DNA from: Macrotrachela quadricornifera
Lineage: Eukaryota > Rotifera > Eurotatoria > Philodinida > Philodinidae
Length of the DNA stretch: 64,000 nt
Direction of reading: 5' to 3'
Assembly (NCBI GenBank): GCA_022393335.1
Contig: JAJEKB010020906.1
Span: 313,531-377,530, forward strand
The notes beneath the pieces are model-generated. The model worked only from the letters and a program-made list of their open reading frames with translations, made no database searches and was not told the DNA's origin. This document shows, in pieces, positions 11,534 through 23,021 of the stretch. A program made the position numbers and the translations under genes. The stretch's first letter is position 1; every line of letters begins with the position of its first letter.

Positions 11534-14500
11534 ACACAAAGTACTGTCGAGTCGCTTTCGACAATCTGGATTATCAACGTGTTTCCATTCATGAAGATTT
11601 CTTTTGTATTATATTGGTTGAACGAAAAGATCTAATAGAAAATGATCCTCCTTTTCTCAATCGTTTCGAGAAACATGTTGTTGATACAGATTCTCTTATC
11701 CATCATTGCTATACCATAATTGCATCAAATCTATTGCAATGGATTGACAGTTTAATAACGTACAGTTCAAATAGAAATTTTCCTCAACAAAAGAATCTAT
11801 TTGTCGATTATAATCCAGATAATGTTCGCCTCTTAGTTATGGATGAATTTAATTCGTTGAATATACCTGAAGATTATAGTGACAATCAAAGAGATATTAT
11901 TGAATCTTGCAAAGAAAAATTGATTCAAACCAGTTCATTTGATCTTCCTCTTCTTCTGTCGTGTCATATGAAAAATAATGATAAGTTGAAAATATTAATG
12001 GATCAATATTATAAAATACACAGTCAACTTTCATTTTCAAATATTGTCGATCAAGCATTAAAAGCAACAACAATTCCGAATCGGGTGATTTATACTTATA
12101 CGCAAATTTATGATAAAATCGAATATTTAAATTACAATAATCTTCTAATGGAAATTAAAATAGGTAGTTTTAAGAGCGAATTCGAATTAAGAGCAAAAAT
12201 CGAAGAGTATTATCAATTAAAAAATAGTCGTTTATTATTTATTCGTGTTGATTATCATTATGAACATAAGCATTTGCTCTTTCTTAAACATTTGATACAG
12301 AATGAAAGCATAGAATCAAGAGATCATGGTATATGGTTAGTACTTCATTTGCAAAGAAATCTTATGGATAAGATTCAAGATGATGTCTTATTTAACGGTT
12401 GGTCTCCTCTTATGATTGATAATCTTAATAAAAAGAAACTTATGCAAATAGAGGTTCTAACAAACCCATCATATCCTAATCTTCTAGATCATGCAGATTT
12501 TTCTTTATCACATACAATGTTTAATGAACTTGTCACTCAATCTTTCGTACGAGTTCGTTATACAGTAAGATGTAAAAACAAAGAAGGTTTAATAAATCAA
12601 CGACGTGATTCTATATTTGACTTGTTAACCTTGGGAAGTATTGATACCGAATCTCTGAATAAAGTCATAAAAACTCATCTTATAGAACTAATAAAAACAG
12701 CTGATTTGGATTATGTACGTTCAGAACCCAAAGATTGGCGACAAGACCTATTGAATAATCCAACAATTGCTGGTTCTTGTCGATCAATCGATAGTGCTTT
12801 GCAAATGACTCTATTACTCTTTTATTGCAATTATTTCTTGATGTTTTTAGTTGAAGCTGAGAAATCTTCATTATTCGATTCCTGCTGCTTTCTCATTTCG
12901 AAAAGGAACAATGATATCTATGAAAAGTTGAAAACTATTTGGTTTAGTTGTCTACGATCAGTATTTCAGTCGATTCCAAGAACGATTACAATTATGGATA
13001 CAGTTGAAATTTCACTTATCTTTGATCTTCGACTACCTTGTGTACAATTAGAATATCAGATTATTCGTCAAATATATGAAATGGTTAAAAATGATGATGA
13101 AGATTTTGATGCTAAGTTATCTGAAGATAAGTTATTAGATTTGGCTATGGAGAAATTACGAAATACAAGTATTTATGGAGAGACTATTCAGAACATTCTC
13201 GATGACACGAACCTGTTTGAACATTATTTTCACGATCAAATTGCAATACTATTAGATGAATTAGGTATTAATCATTTATCTGTGTTATTCGCACAAAAAT
13301 TATTGACAATCAATCCTACTTTAACTGTTGAAAATAAAATGAAATATTTTCTTGTTGATCAAGATGAATTAATTAAATTATTAAATTTATTTGAGATTGG
13401 TTTAGAAATTATTGGAGAAGATAAATGGGAATTTGATGAGCAATTTCGTAAATTTACTGAGACTGAAGCAATAACATTCAATAATTCAACTAATTTGTAT
13501 GTTCTTATTCAAGTAGGACAGCAGTTCTATCAAGTCCCACCACAAGAATCTTTTGATAGTAATAGAATTTATGAGTGTAATAGTGATCCATTTATCGAAA
13601 CTAGTTTGATGAACTTAATCGAATTACTCGTTTCTTCATCAGTTATTGAACGGGCTGATAATATCGTACAATTATCAACCGCATTTAGTCTTACTGATCA
13701 AAGTATACTCGCTTTAGACAACTATGAAATATATAATTTAGAAAAATTACGCTCATTTGAGAGTCTTGTACGTTGTGTTATGGATCTACTTCCCAATGAT
13801 GAGGCTTTATTCGTTTTCAAGAATATTTGCCTCAACTCTCATAACAATACTATTTTTAATGGTACTTTTCCAACATGTAATGACATCAGTAAATTTATGA
13901 GAATTTTAACTAAAAGGATAAATACTAATAGTAAATGTTCAATTGATTCGTTTACTTGTCGACCATTATTGAAACTTGAAGTAGAGTTTTTAAAAAATTG
14001 GTTAATCGATCATGGTGACGAATATTGTACTGTGCTTGATTCTATCTACAAATCGAAAAGAAATTTTTGGCTTTATTCTGCAAAAATATTTAAATATATA
14101 GATCAAAAACTTGATCTAATGTCAATTGTTCAAACTAGATTCGATGAAATATCATCGATAGAAGAACTTAGAAACCTTGATGAATACTTTTCTCAATCAA
14201 ACAATGACATACAAAAAATTCAACGAATTATGATAAATCGCATAAATACTCATCTTTTAAATTGCGTTGAAAATGAAAATATATTTGAAAGCTATCTAGC
14301 TAATTATTATGATATGTTCCAAAAAAATATTCATGCTTATCCATTTAATTGTGGCTTTTCAATGATCGTCTCAATCGCATGGCTTAAAGCTTATCTTCAA
14401 ATTTATTCATTTTCATTAAGCAAAGATAGTCGCGCACCAGTTATGAAAGATATTGATAAACTTTTAACAAATACTGCATCTGCATTTTGTTCAACTTTAA

Positions 14501-17325
14501 AAATATTTATAATGAAAAGTTTCTGCCAAATTTATCGTGTAGATCTTGAAGGATTATACGAAACTTTTTTCAACCGTAATTGCGCTTGGATTAAGGCAGT
14601 GTTTTTGCGTTATGAATATCGACAACAGCGAAAATCTAATCAAAATATTATTTTACCGGTACCTCTATTTCAGGCTGAGGAAGAATATATGAACATTGAT
14701 AATGTACTAAAAGACGATACTCCAATGGAACAATGGATAACTTTCATTGACAAATGTTCGACAAATCAACAATCGTCATACTGTTTTATCATGTTTTTTG
14801 TACATCAATATGCCAAGTTTCACAGAAACTTTGCATCAAGTGCTATATTCAAAAATGTTATGGAAAATTATAGAATGGAATTGACAGAACGTTTTGAACC
14901 AATTGGCTATAAATTATTATTATTACTCTGTAATAATTTTCATGATAATTCTTATTTTCGATTGAATGAAGCAATGACTCAAGATCAACTACATCGACGT
15001 TTACTCGCGCTCAACATTGCTGCCTTGTTTCTTTCGTGCAAAGCTGATCAAAAAGTTACTTTATTCAGCAACATTCTGTTTGATGAACGTCGAAAAATGC
15101 CACAGAATTACAAAGATTATTTGCAAACTATATGTTTACCAGGTTTCATATCTGATGATCAAAACCATACAGATCAACAAAATAACGCGCCTAGGTTTGG
15201 TTATCACAGTATGAAATCTACGAGAACAAGCAAAATCGATGAGAAACCTAATCATCTAAAATTATCTATCTCATATCGTTTCATTCATATGATTATTCAT
15301 GCTGTTCTTCTTGTCTTACACGAACTCGGTCTTCTTGATAATTCATATCAGCCAAATCGTGATTATTGCAGAGATCATTTTGAAAAGGATTACGAATTGA
15401 TATCTCAGTTATTAACTGAGCCCGATCAATGTTATATATGGTTGTATAAAATGATCAATCATATAGTTGGTGATAATTATGAACAAGATAGTTCATTGGA
15501 ACATAATGAAAGAGTAATTGAATTTGAAAAATCTATTGAAAACAAATTAATTATTCCTCATATTGAATCAATAATAAATGAAATCCGAGAATATAAATTA
15601 GCCTATAACAAATTTTTGAAGCGACACAATATTCATTTAACATTGCACGAATTGATTGATGAACTTGTCGATGATGAAAATGAGTGTCCACTATTAAGCT
15701 TCTTTAATATGACCAACAATCATATAGTTAACCCTATAGATTCATTTTATGCTAAACTTCGAATACTGCCTGATGCTGACAAAATATATCCAACGACGAT
15801 GCTCTTTCTTAAGCAATCTGATGATTATGAAAATATTCGATATCTACATCCAATAATCACATTTATTAATTATCTCAATCAAAAATTCAATTATCGAATA
15901 ACGCGTAAAAATGCAGAGAAGAAAACGATTAATGAAGTTTTATTTAAAGATTCAGATAAAACAATGGTATTAAAGGTATACAATGACTTTATTGAAGCAT
16001 GGTATCAGATTAGTTTGAAAGAGGTTTGTTTAGATTCAGAAAAAATTAAATTTGAACATAAGTATCCATCAGAAGAATTTAAACAAAGAACAGAAATAGC
16101 GAAATTATTTATAAATTCTTCAAAAGATCCTAATAGTTTGCTTTTAATTGCTTGTATCAAAACGATCAGTAATTTACAAAATAAGATTGTTGAACAATTT
16201 TACGAAATTATGAATTCTAATACAACGGGTAAAAGAGTTCATCCATCTGTTGTTCCATTACAATCTCTTCAACCGAAACACCTTCTATGTTTGAACAAAG
16301 ATATGATCAATAGAAAATTACTGGATGATGCATCAGTCGTCAACTATGAATATGGAATGGGTAAAGATATAATTTATGATTTTGAAGAAATTGAATTCAT
16401 GATTCGTGAAAAAATTAGTTGTTTACCATTGATTGACACAGATAGACTACAATTTTTGAATTATCAATTTGAACTTTATGAAGAAAATGCTTCATTAATT
16501 ACTGATGTTCGTAGGAATAGTGAACAGAAGTTATTGCCTGAGAAGAAACGAAATGAACTACAAAAATTAATTGACACTATTTCAAATGATGATATTATTA
16601 ATTATCTTGGTTCACTCGACCAGATTTTTACATATATACGACATTGTGAACGTAAATCTATGCGTACACTTACAATTAAAACATTTATTGAACAACATGT
16701 TCGTTCTAAAATGAGTCTTACTGATAAATTGTTTCAAGACTCGAATTTGTCGACCATCGATCTAGTATATATTGTTGACTTCTATCAATTGTTAGAAGAA
16801 ATTGCATTTGAAAAAATTCTACGAAATCATATTGAAAAAGATTTACGAGGATCATTATTGCTTTCAGTTGATGAAGAAAGTTATCGTATGGATCAGTTTA
16901 TTGAGATGACAACAGGAAATATAGCAATAGCGCCTTGTCTAAAAAATCTAGATTGTTGGATTAATATGCTGAAAAGACTACTGCTTCGAGTTTCATCAAA
17001 TATTAACTTGAGTTTCGACGTACCATTACAACAATTTGCTACTCGGTCTGATTTTTGGCCTGTTGATGTCACAGCAAATGATATTCAATCATTTAAAATT
17101 GCGGATGACATTTTGTTACGACACGCATTCATTATTTTGAAAAGTTTGGAAGAAAGAAAAGCTGATCCTCAAAGTGAAAGGCGATCACATACAATTAATG
17201 AACGATCTAATATCGGAAGTTCAAATGCAACACAACATATATGGTTTCAAAATCTAACTGCAATCAGAAATCAGCGCGAAGTTACCAGCACTAATTCGAA
17301 GAGTAACAAAAAGATACGAGTATAG
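11534..17325 (+). CDS. RNF213: RNF213-like giant protein, C-terminal part after the transposon
   Basis: The frame is open from the right duplication (11534) to the stop at 17323..17325. With base 4043 as first codon position, the join reads FHISG, then HTKYCRVAFDNLD, with no stop or shift. PPFLNRFEKHVV soon follows, matching the RNF213 stretch just after the last AAA unit. The rest is a long helical region of about 1900 residues without introns. I see no C3HC4 RING pattern and no RZ-type zinc finger, both of which vertebrate RNF213 carries in this half; near LQTICLPGFISDDQ, where the RZ finger would be expected, the text is short and lacks the Cys/His set. So this may be an ATPase-only or divergent ligase paralogue. 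As assembled, this half cannot be translated from the native start. Confidence 0.85.
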
Positions 17326-18841
17326 CTGAACATTCATTCCTTTTATACTTAATGTTTTTCTTGCGTATATTATATAGCTAACTCGACAAGATTAATCAAG
17401 AATAAAATAAGAAACTTATAGACCAAAATTTAAGGAATTTCAAAAGATCATATATAAACTTGTGATCTTCTACAGATGCATTTCAATCTCATGTATTGGA
17501 CATTCCTTGTGAAAAACTTCTTATCCATATTATTGAATTCGCTCGAAGAGGATGAAGATTAGGGTGAGGGTAAATTTAAACAGTTAACTACCACAATCGA
17601 TACTTCTCACTTGTTAAACGATTATTGAATTCAAATAGCAGTGTATAGTCAGTGTCTAACTAAGGAGAGCAAAATTAGCAGAGAAATTAATAAGTAGTTC
17701 TACTATTAGTGATATAGCTTATCAAGTGGCAGGTACCAGTAGAACAGATTTTGAAGAAAATTTATACATAGTAGTAAAATCTATGATGGAAAAATAGCAC
17801 ATATCTCATTTTAGAGAGTGAGTTAAAATAGTTTCATAATATGTAGAGTATTATAGTCGGATTGATGAATATTTTGTAAACATAATGGTTTTTAGAAAGC
17901 TTGGATTGCAATATATTGAAACTTGTTTCATTTAGTTTGATATAGTATCATGGAATTATTCGCATAGAAAGACTGGATAAATCGAAATTTCGATGTCGTA
18001 TGTAGAAGTTTGTGATTTAGTGTATAAATCAAATATAGATTTTCACATTTTTTAAGGACTACAAAAAATAAATTCGGCAAAAACCCCCATCGGTCACCCC
18101 TCGGTTTGGGAAAGGTTTAAACTCACGAAGATAAAGAAAACTCTGTAAAATCAAAAGTACACTACCAATTTATTATCAAACATTTTGCAAACTCTAAGAT
18201 AGTTTGTTGACCGATGGTATGAATCTTATTTTTCGTCTGACAAGTGTTAAAAGGGGACTTTTCGACGATTTTCATCAAAAAAATTGAGCCTCGAAATCTG
18301 TTATATTTCGTTTCTTTTTGTTTAAAAAATGGACATCATTTCTCTAGTAATCTAATTGTGACAGTAAAACCAGCATACTTAGACGATAGAACTGCTTTTG
18401 TACTATTAGTGGATCTGAAAACAAAATAAATTTTTATCGTAATAACTGAAAATTTAAAGATCCCAAACTCACCCCATTATAACGTGAAACACGATGAAAT
18501 TCCGTGACGGACAGTATCGACAGTTTTTTTCATTTAATGCAGTTGTGCTTGCTAAGAAATGAACTGATATTCCGAAAGCTTGTGGAAAGCTGGACAACAT
18601 CTATACAGAGCGTTTATTCTATGTCAGTTCGTTACGCAATAAAATGCTCAACTCGCGGCCTACCCTCAAAAACACTTCCATTTTTTGAAATTCTGTAACG
18701 GGCAGTATTTTTTTCACAACTCATATCTGGCTACGTAAAAATCAATGAAACTTTTATCAGTAGTAGATCTAATTGGTCTCTATCTGTAATAAAAAACTTT
18801 AGGGCGTTTGATTTCATTACTAAGGAGATATAGCTGCTACA
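17326..18841. other. Intergenic, no gene seen
   Basis: AT-rich spacer between the RNF213-like gene and the TTF-hAT. It has GGGTGAGGGTAAA near 17560 and a 20-odd bp direct repeat (TGAAATTCCGTGACGGACAG near 18496 and a variant near 18687). Small open frames here show no family features. Confidence 0.5.
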
Positions 18842-21800
18842 TAGTGGCGGTGCCAGGGGTGGGCGACAGGGGACTGAGCCCCCCCCCTCAGAAATTTTTC
18901 AATCTTTAAAAAATTGATAATCTTATCTGTAAGTTATATGACAACATGCCGTTTTCTGCACTACAGACGTTCGCGTTCAGTTTCGTATTGGTTGTTCATA
19001 GAATTATTATGTAGTGATTGACACTTTATTATTTCTTTCTATTCCTCTCAGCTTCGTTGGTCCTTTCCATCATATGTGTCCGATCTTTTCCTTTCCTTTG
19101 ATATTACGTCATCATATATATATATATGATCTTTTCCTTTTCTTCTATGTTCACCCATCATATATATTTGGTATTTTCTCTTTCTGCACCATGTGTTCTT
19201 CTCTTGTATCTATTGTGTTTTATGGGATTTTTCCTTAGTAATTGCCTTGTTCATCTGATGGACATTTCCACCCATACGACTGATCTGGACCCTATATATA
19301 GCTTTCGTTTTTTCTCTAATAAATCATATGTTACACTGTTGCATTCATCTTGGTTAATTACCCAATCATCGATTCAGAGGCAGCCACCTTCACAAAGCCA
19401 TATCTTTTCTTGCGACTCAAAGACAATCTCAAAACATCAAAAATGAATCCTGACAAACGTCGGACCATAGAGTCCTTTTTTCTTTCTTCAAACAAAAAAT
19501 CACGTAATGACGAAGATCAAACAGAATCAAACGTTATTGTTTCATCCTCACCAGCACCATCTGAAACTCAAAATCTGCTCTCTTCTACTTCTCCTTTATG
19601 TTCTGATAACCCATGTGGTCTTATTTCTGATACTTCATCATCTTCTCTTACAATCTCTATTTCTTTAAATGAAAGTTTTGAAACAAAACCTGTTCCAAAT
19701 GACATCAGTGGATTGTGCGCAGATTCTCCTGTTCAACCAAAATTACAAAATTATCTTGTTAATCATCAAAAACGTTCTTTTCAATCTAGCTGGTACATTG
19801 ATAGGAAATGGTTAGAGTATTCTTTACAAAATGATGCAAGCTATTGCTATTATTGTCGTCATTTCTCTTCTAATAAGCTAAACGCAGGTGATGCTTTTAT
19901 AACTTCAGGTTTTAATAATTGGAAAAAGGCGTTGGAGAAAGGTAGTGGTTTGATGAAGCATGCTTTGTCTCAATCACATATAATTGCAACAAAGAATTAT
20001 TTATCATATAAACAACGAGAAGAAACTGATTCCAATGTTATAAAAAGAATTAGATTCTGCTCGTTCCATTCAAATTCGAAAAAATCGTGACCGTCTTATA
20101 AAGATTTGTTCAACATTAAATGTTTTAGCACGTCAAATGATTAGTTTTAGAGATCATGAGGAGAATCATCAGTACGTATATTCAACGCATTTATAGAAAG
20201 ATCAGCAAACCCTATCTAAATAATGAAACTGTTAAAAATGACCAGGACAAAGAATTATTTCACTTTAGGAAAGGAAAGCCAGTTCTTGATCACCAAACTT
20301 ATTCTTTTAATTTTACGAAGCATTTTTGCTTTGTTTTTTCTGTTTCAGAAGTTCAAATAGAGGGAATTTCTTAGAAATTCTTTCTTGGGCAGCAAAAACG
20401 GATCCTATAGTTCAATCAATTTTTGAAGATTCTACAAGTAACACTAGTTATTTAAGTCATGATATACAGAACGAATTACTTCATATTATGAGCGACGAGA
20501 TTCCATCTATGGTAAACCATGTTTATTTTCTGTCACAACTGAATTACTTTCTGCTATTTTCAGGTAAATACCTGTAGCTATGCATTGATGGCGGATGAGT
20601 GTAGGGATATCAGTGGCAGACAACAATTATCAATAGTCATCCGGTTTGTTCCTGATTCAAGTGATCGTACAATTAATACCTTAAACGTGGTGAAGGAATA
20701 TTTCTTGGGCTTTGTTGCTCTCGAACAATTTGATGCTCAAACATTAGCAAAAAAGATAGAAGAATTTCTAAAAAGTTTGAATATTCCGTTAGCATCATGT
20801 ATTTGTATGTGTTTCGATGGGTAAGACTGATTATTTTTTTTTCTGCTAAATATGCAGAGTATTGAGACTCATATTTTGTGTCATATTAATAGGGCATCTG
20901 TGATGTCAGGTTGTCATGCAGGAGTTCATATCATTTTGAAAAAATTTTTGCCAAAAGGCATATATATTCATTGTTCTGCCCATCGCCTAAATTTGGTTAT
21001 TAATGATACATGTAAAGTTGTTTCCTACATGTCAGATTATTTTTCCATCGTTTCAAACATATATTCATTCTTTACTGAATCTAGTGTTACAAATACATAT
21101 TTTAAACATGCACAGAAAGAACTAGGTTTAGGTAATTCTATTTTTTTTCTTAAAGATCCTTCTTTAGATTATGTACGTGGTGAACAATTGATAATATCGA
21201 TTATTAAACAAATACAAGATCTTCGAAATGAGCAAGCATTTCAACAAATTTATGATAAAGCAAAAGAATTCTGTGATGCTAATAAGGTTGATTTTACACA
21301 GCAATACCGATCACATTGTGTAGCAACAATTCCTTCTAGATTTGAACAATTTATCAGCAATTCGACAGTTGGACAACGTGAAGTTTTATCAACATCAGCA
21401 GATTTTATGAATCGAATATATTTTCCTCTGATTGATTGTATGTTAGTAGAACTGAGTGATAGATTCTCATCAAAGGCTTTAGCAATGCTGAAAAGTATTT
21501 CTACAGTTTATCCTGAAAGTAAAAATTTTTTGAACACTGATGACATACATGAGTTTGTTCATCACATTGATGGAGATTCAGCTGCATTAAAAAATGAATT
21601 TATGGTTATCAAAGCTATGGTTCAATCTAAAATGGTTACTGATGTTATTGAATTTTTAAATGAAATACTTCCACTGTCGAACGCATTTCCACAAACATTA
21701 AAAATGCCATCGCAATGGCAATCTCTCAAGTGACTTGCGAGAGATCATTTTCGAAGATGAAGATTATCAAGAATTATCTTCGAAATTCAATGACTGATAA

Positions 21801-22080
21801 ACGATTAAGTGATCTGACGGTATTAGCAGTAGAACGTAATTTTGATATAAATTATGAACGAGTAATAGATAAATTTGCAAACAACCATAAGAACGGTAGA
21901 ATTTTATTGCGTTAAGTTGTATTTTTTAGTTTTATGAATAAAAGTGGCTGCTAATTTACACGAAAATGTGGATGTCTCATATTTATACGAACCAAGTATC
22001 ATTTTTAAAAGAACAAAATATTCTAGAAAACGTGCACTATGCTTTTTGACATTTTCAGAGTTAAGGGGCTGCGCCGCCTC
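18842..22080 (+). mobile_element. Decayed hAT element of the TTF-finger (ZMYM-like) type
   Basis: It surrounds a broken transposase. The left end TAGTGGCGGTGCCAGGGG and the inverted right end TAGAGGCGGCGCAGCCCC match at 10 of the first 12 positions. ATAGTGGC occurs at 18841..18848 and at 22082..22089, and may be a target duplication, but on the left it overlaps the terminal repeat, so exact borders are uncertain. Confidence 0.65.
19443..21915 (+). pseudogene. TTF-type zinc-finger hAT transposase, frameshifted
   Basis: Exon 1 (19443..20171) starts MNPDKRRTIESFFLSSNKKS and has the TTF-finger signature SWYIDRKWLEYS, CYYCRHFSS and LMKHALSQSH. Exons 20349..20521, 20574..20820 and from 20893 onward join in phase: SSNRGNFLEILSWAAKTDPI, ALMADECRDISGRQQLSIVI, and CFDG joined to ASVMSG, then CSAHRLNLVIND. 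The end is the dimerisation motif CERSFSKMKIIKNYLRNSM. Two frame breaks sit in A runs: one extra A at about 20042..20046 (VIK to ELDSARSI) and one missing A at about 21700..21704 (TLK to NAIAMAISQV). Splice phases otherwise agree. Function is lost unless these are sequencing errors. Confidence 0.85.
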
Positions 22081-22654
22081 TAATAGTGGCATGATTTTTT
22101 CTCTTCCCTAATTCATAGTAAAATAAACGAAATAATCTAATTTATAAGACTACTTGTGCTCTATATAACGGTACCTAACTTGACCTTAATTATCATGGTT
22201 AAAGGAAAAAGCTTCCCGAGAAAAAAAATAGCAACAAACAAAATCTGCGCAGGAAACCATATATGTCAATTTTTTGAAAAATGTTTTGGCTATATTTTTT
22301 TAATAACGCAGCGGTAGTCGCTAATTGTTTCATACTTTTGACAGGTACACTTGACCTAACAAGTCCACATAGGTTTCGTTGAAATCTGCGGGCCACACCT
22401 GAGGGTCTTCCCTTGTTAATAATATTAATAAGAGATCTATTATTATTATTCATCATCTAAGGTATTTCGAATAAGTTTCATTATTAATAATATCAGTGCA
22501 CAACGCCAAGAAACCTTATCGCTTACTTCATATCATTCCCATCTAATCTGTTTGGAATAAACAATTAGACTGCTACATACAGAAACAAAAACCTTCTTTA
22601 TGATGATATTCCGATCATTCGATCATAGTGTACATCTATACGATACTCCAAAAC

Positions 22655-22695
22655 ACCCGATAATTCCTTTAGGCAGGATCGAAATCGAGAGAAAA
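22655..22695 (+). ncRNA. Degenerate hammerhead-like relic
   Basis: CCGATAATTCCTTTAGGCAGG then ATCGAAATCGA resembles the hammerhead copy 137 bp downstream, but the CUGANGA box is CCGATAA and the stem II arms are changed. Recognised only by comparison with the copies at 22790 and 34283. Confidence 0.35.
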
Positions 22696-22789
22696 GATGT
22701 TATACACACATACACACTACCCTTATCGTCATCTTACTTGTGTTCTCTCTTGATCATTCAGAATGGAATCTAGGTTACCACAAATCAAA

Positions 22790-22833
22790 CCGTCTGATTA
22801 GATCCTTAAGCAAGGTCGAAATCGCGATCACAG
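22790..22833 (+). ncRNA. Hammerhead ribozyme-like sequence with mutated core
   Basis: Order: CCGT (stem I), CTGATTA where CTGATGA is required, a 17-nt stem II hairpin with CCTTAAGCAAGG, GAAA, then TCGCGATC (palindromic stem III plus cleavage-site C), and ACAG (stem I, one mismatch). Core G8 is U, so cleavage is not expected. The following bases GTGTGCTT and AACTCACCC also follow the copy at 34283. Confidence 0.6.
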
Positions 22834-23021
22834 TGTGCTTCTCTTTAACTCACCCTCGTGGAATAGGATGTATTCTCTGAGAACAGTAGAATTATTTGTG
22901 TTCAAAACCGACTAGTCGATGTTAAGATTCGTGTATAAAAATTTTTCATTATGAAAAAAAAAAACTTATTGATCAATCTATCTGAAAAAATTGATCACTG
23001 AAGTTAATGTATTACTATCTT

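Larger units (their letters stand above)
22081..23021. other. Intergenic with hammerhead-type repeat relics
   Basis: No gene is seen. It includes the two hammerhead-like relics described separately, and a TATTATTATTATTC microsatellite-like stretch near 22440. The RBR gene on the other strand ends at 23022. Confidence 0.5.

Noticed and set aside
19014..19446. Hydrophobic plus frames before the TTF-hAT start
   Set aside because: Pyrimidine-rich leader sequence; the transposase starts clearly at 19443 with a conserved MNPDKRRTIESFF-type beginning.
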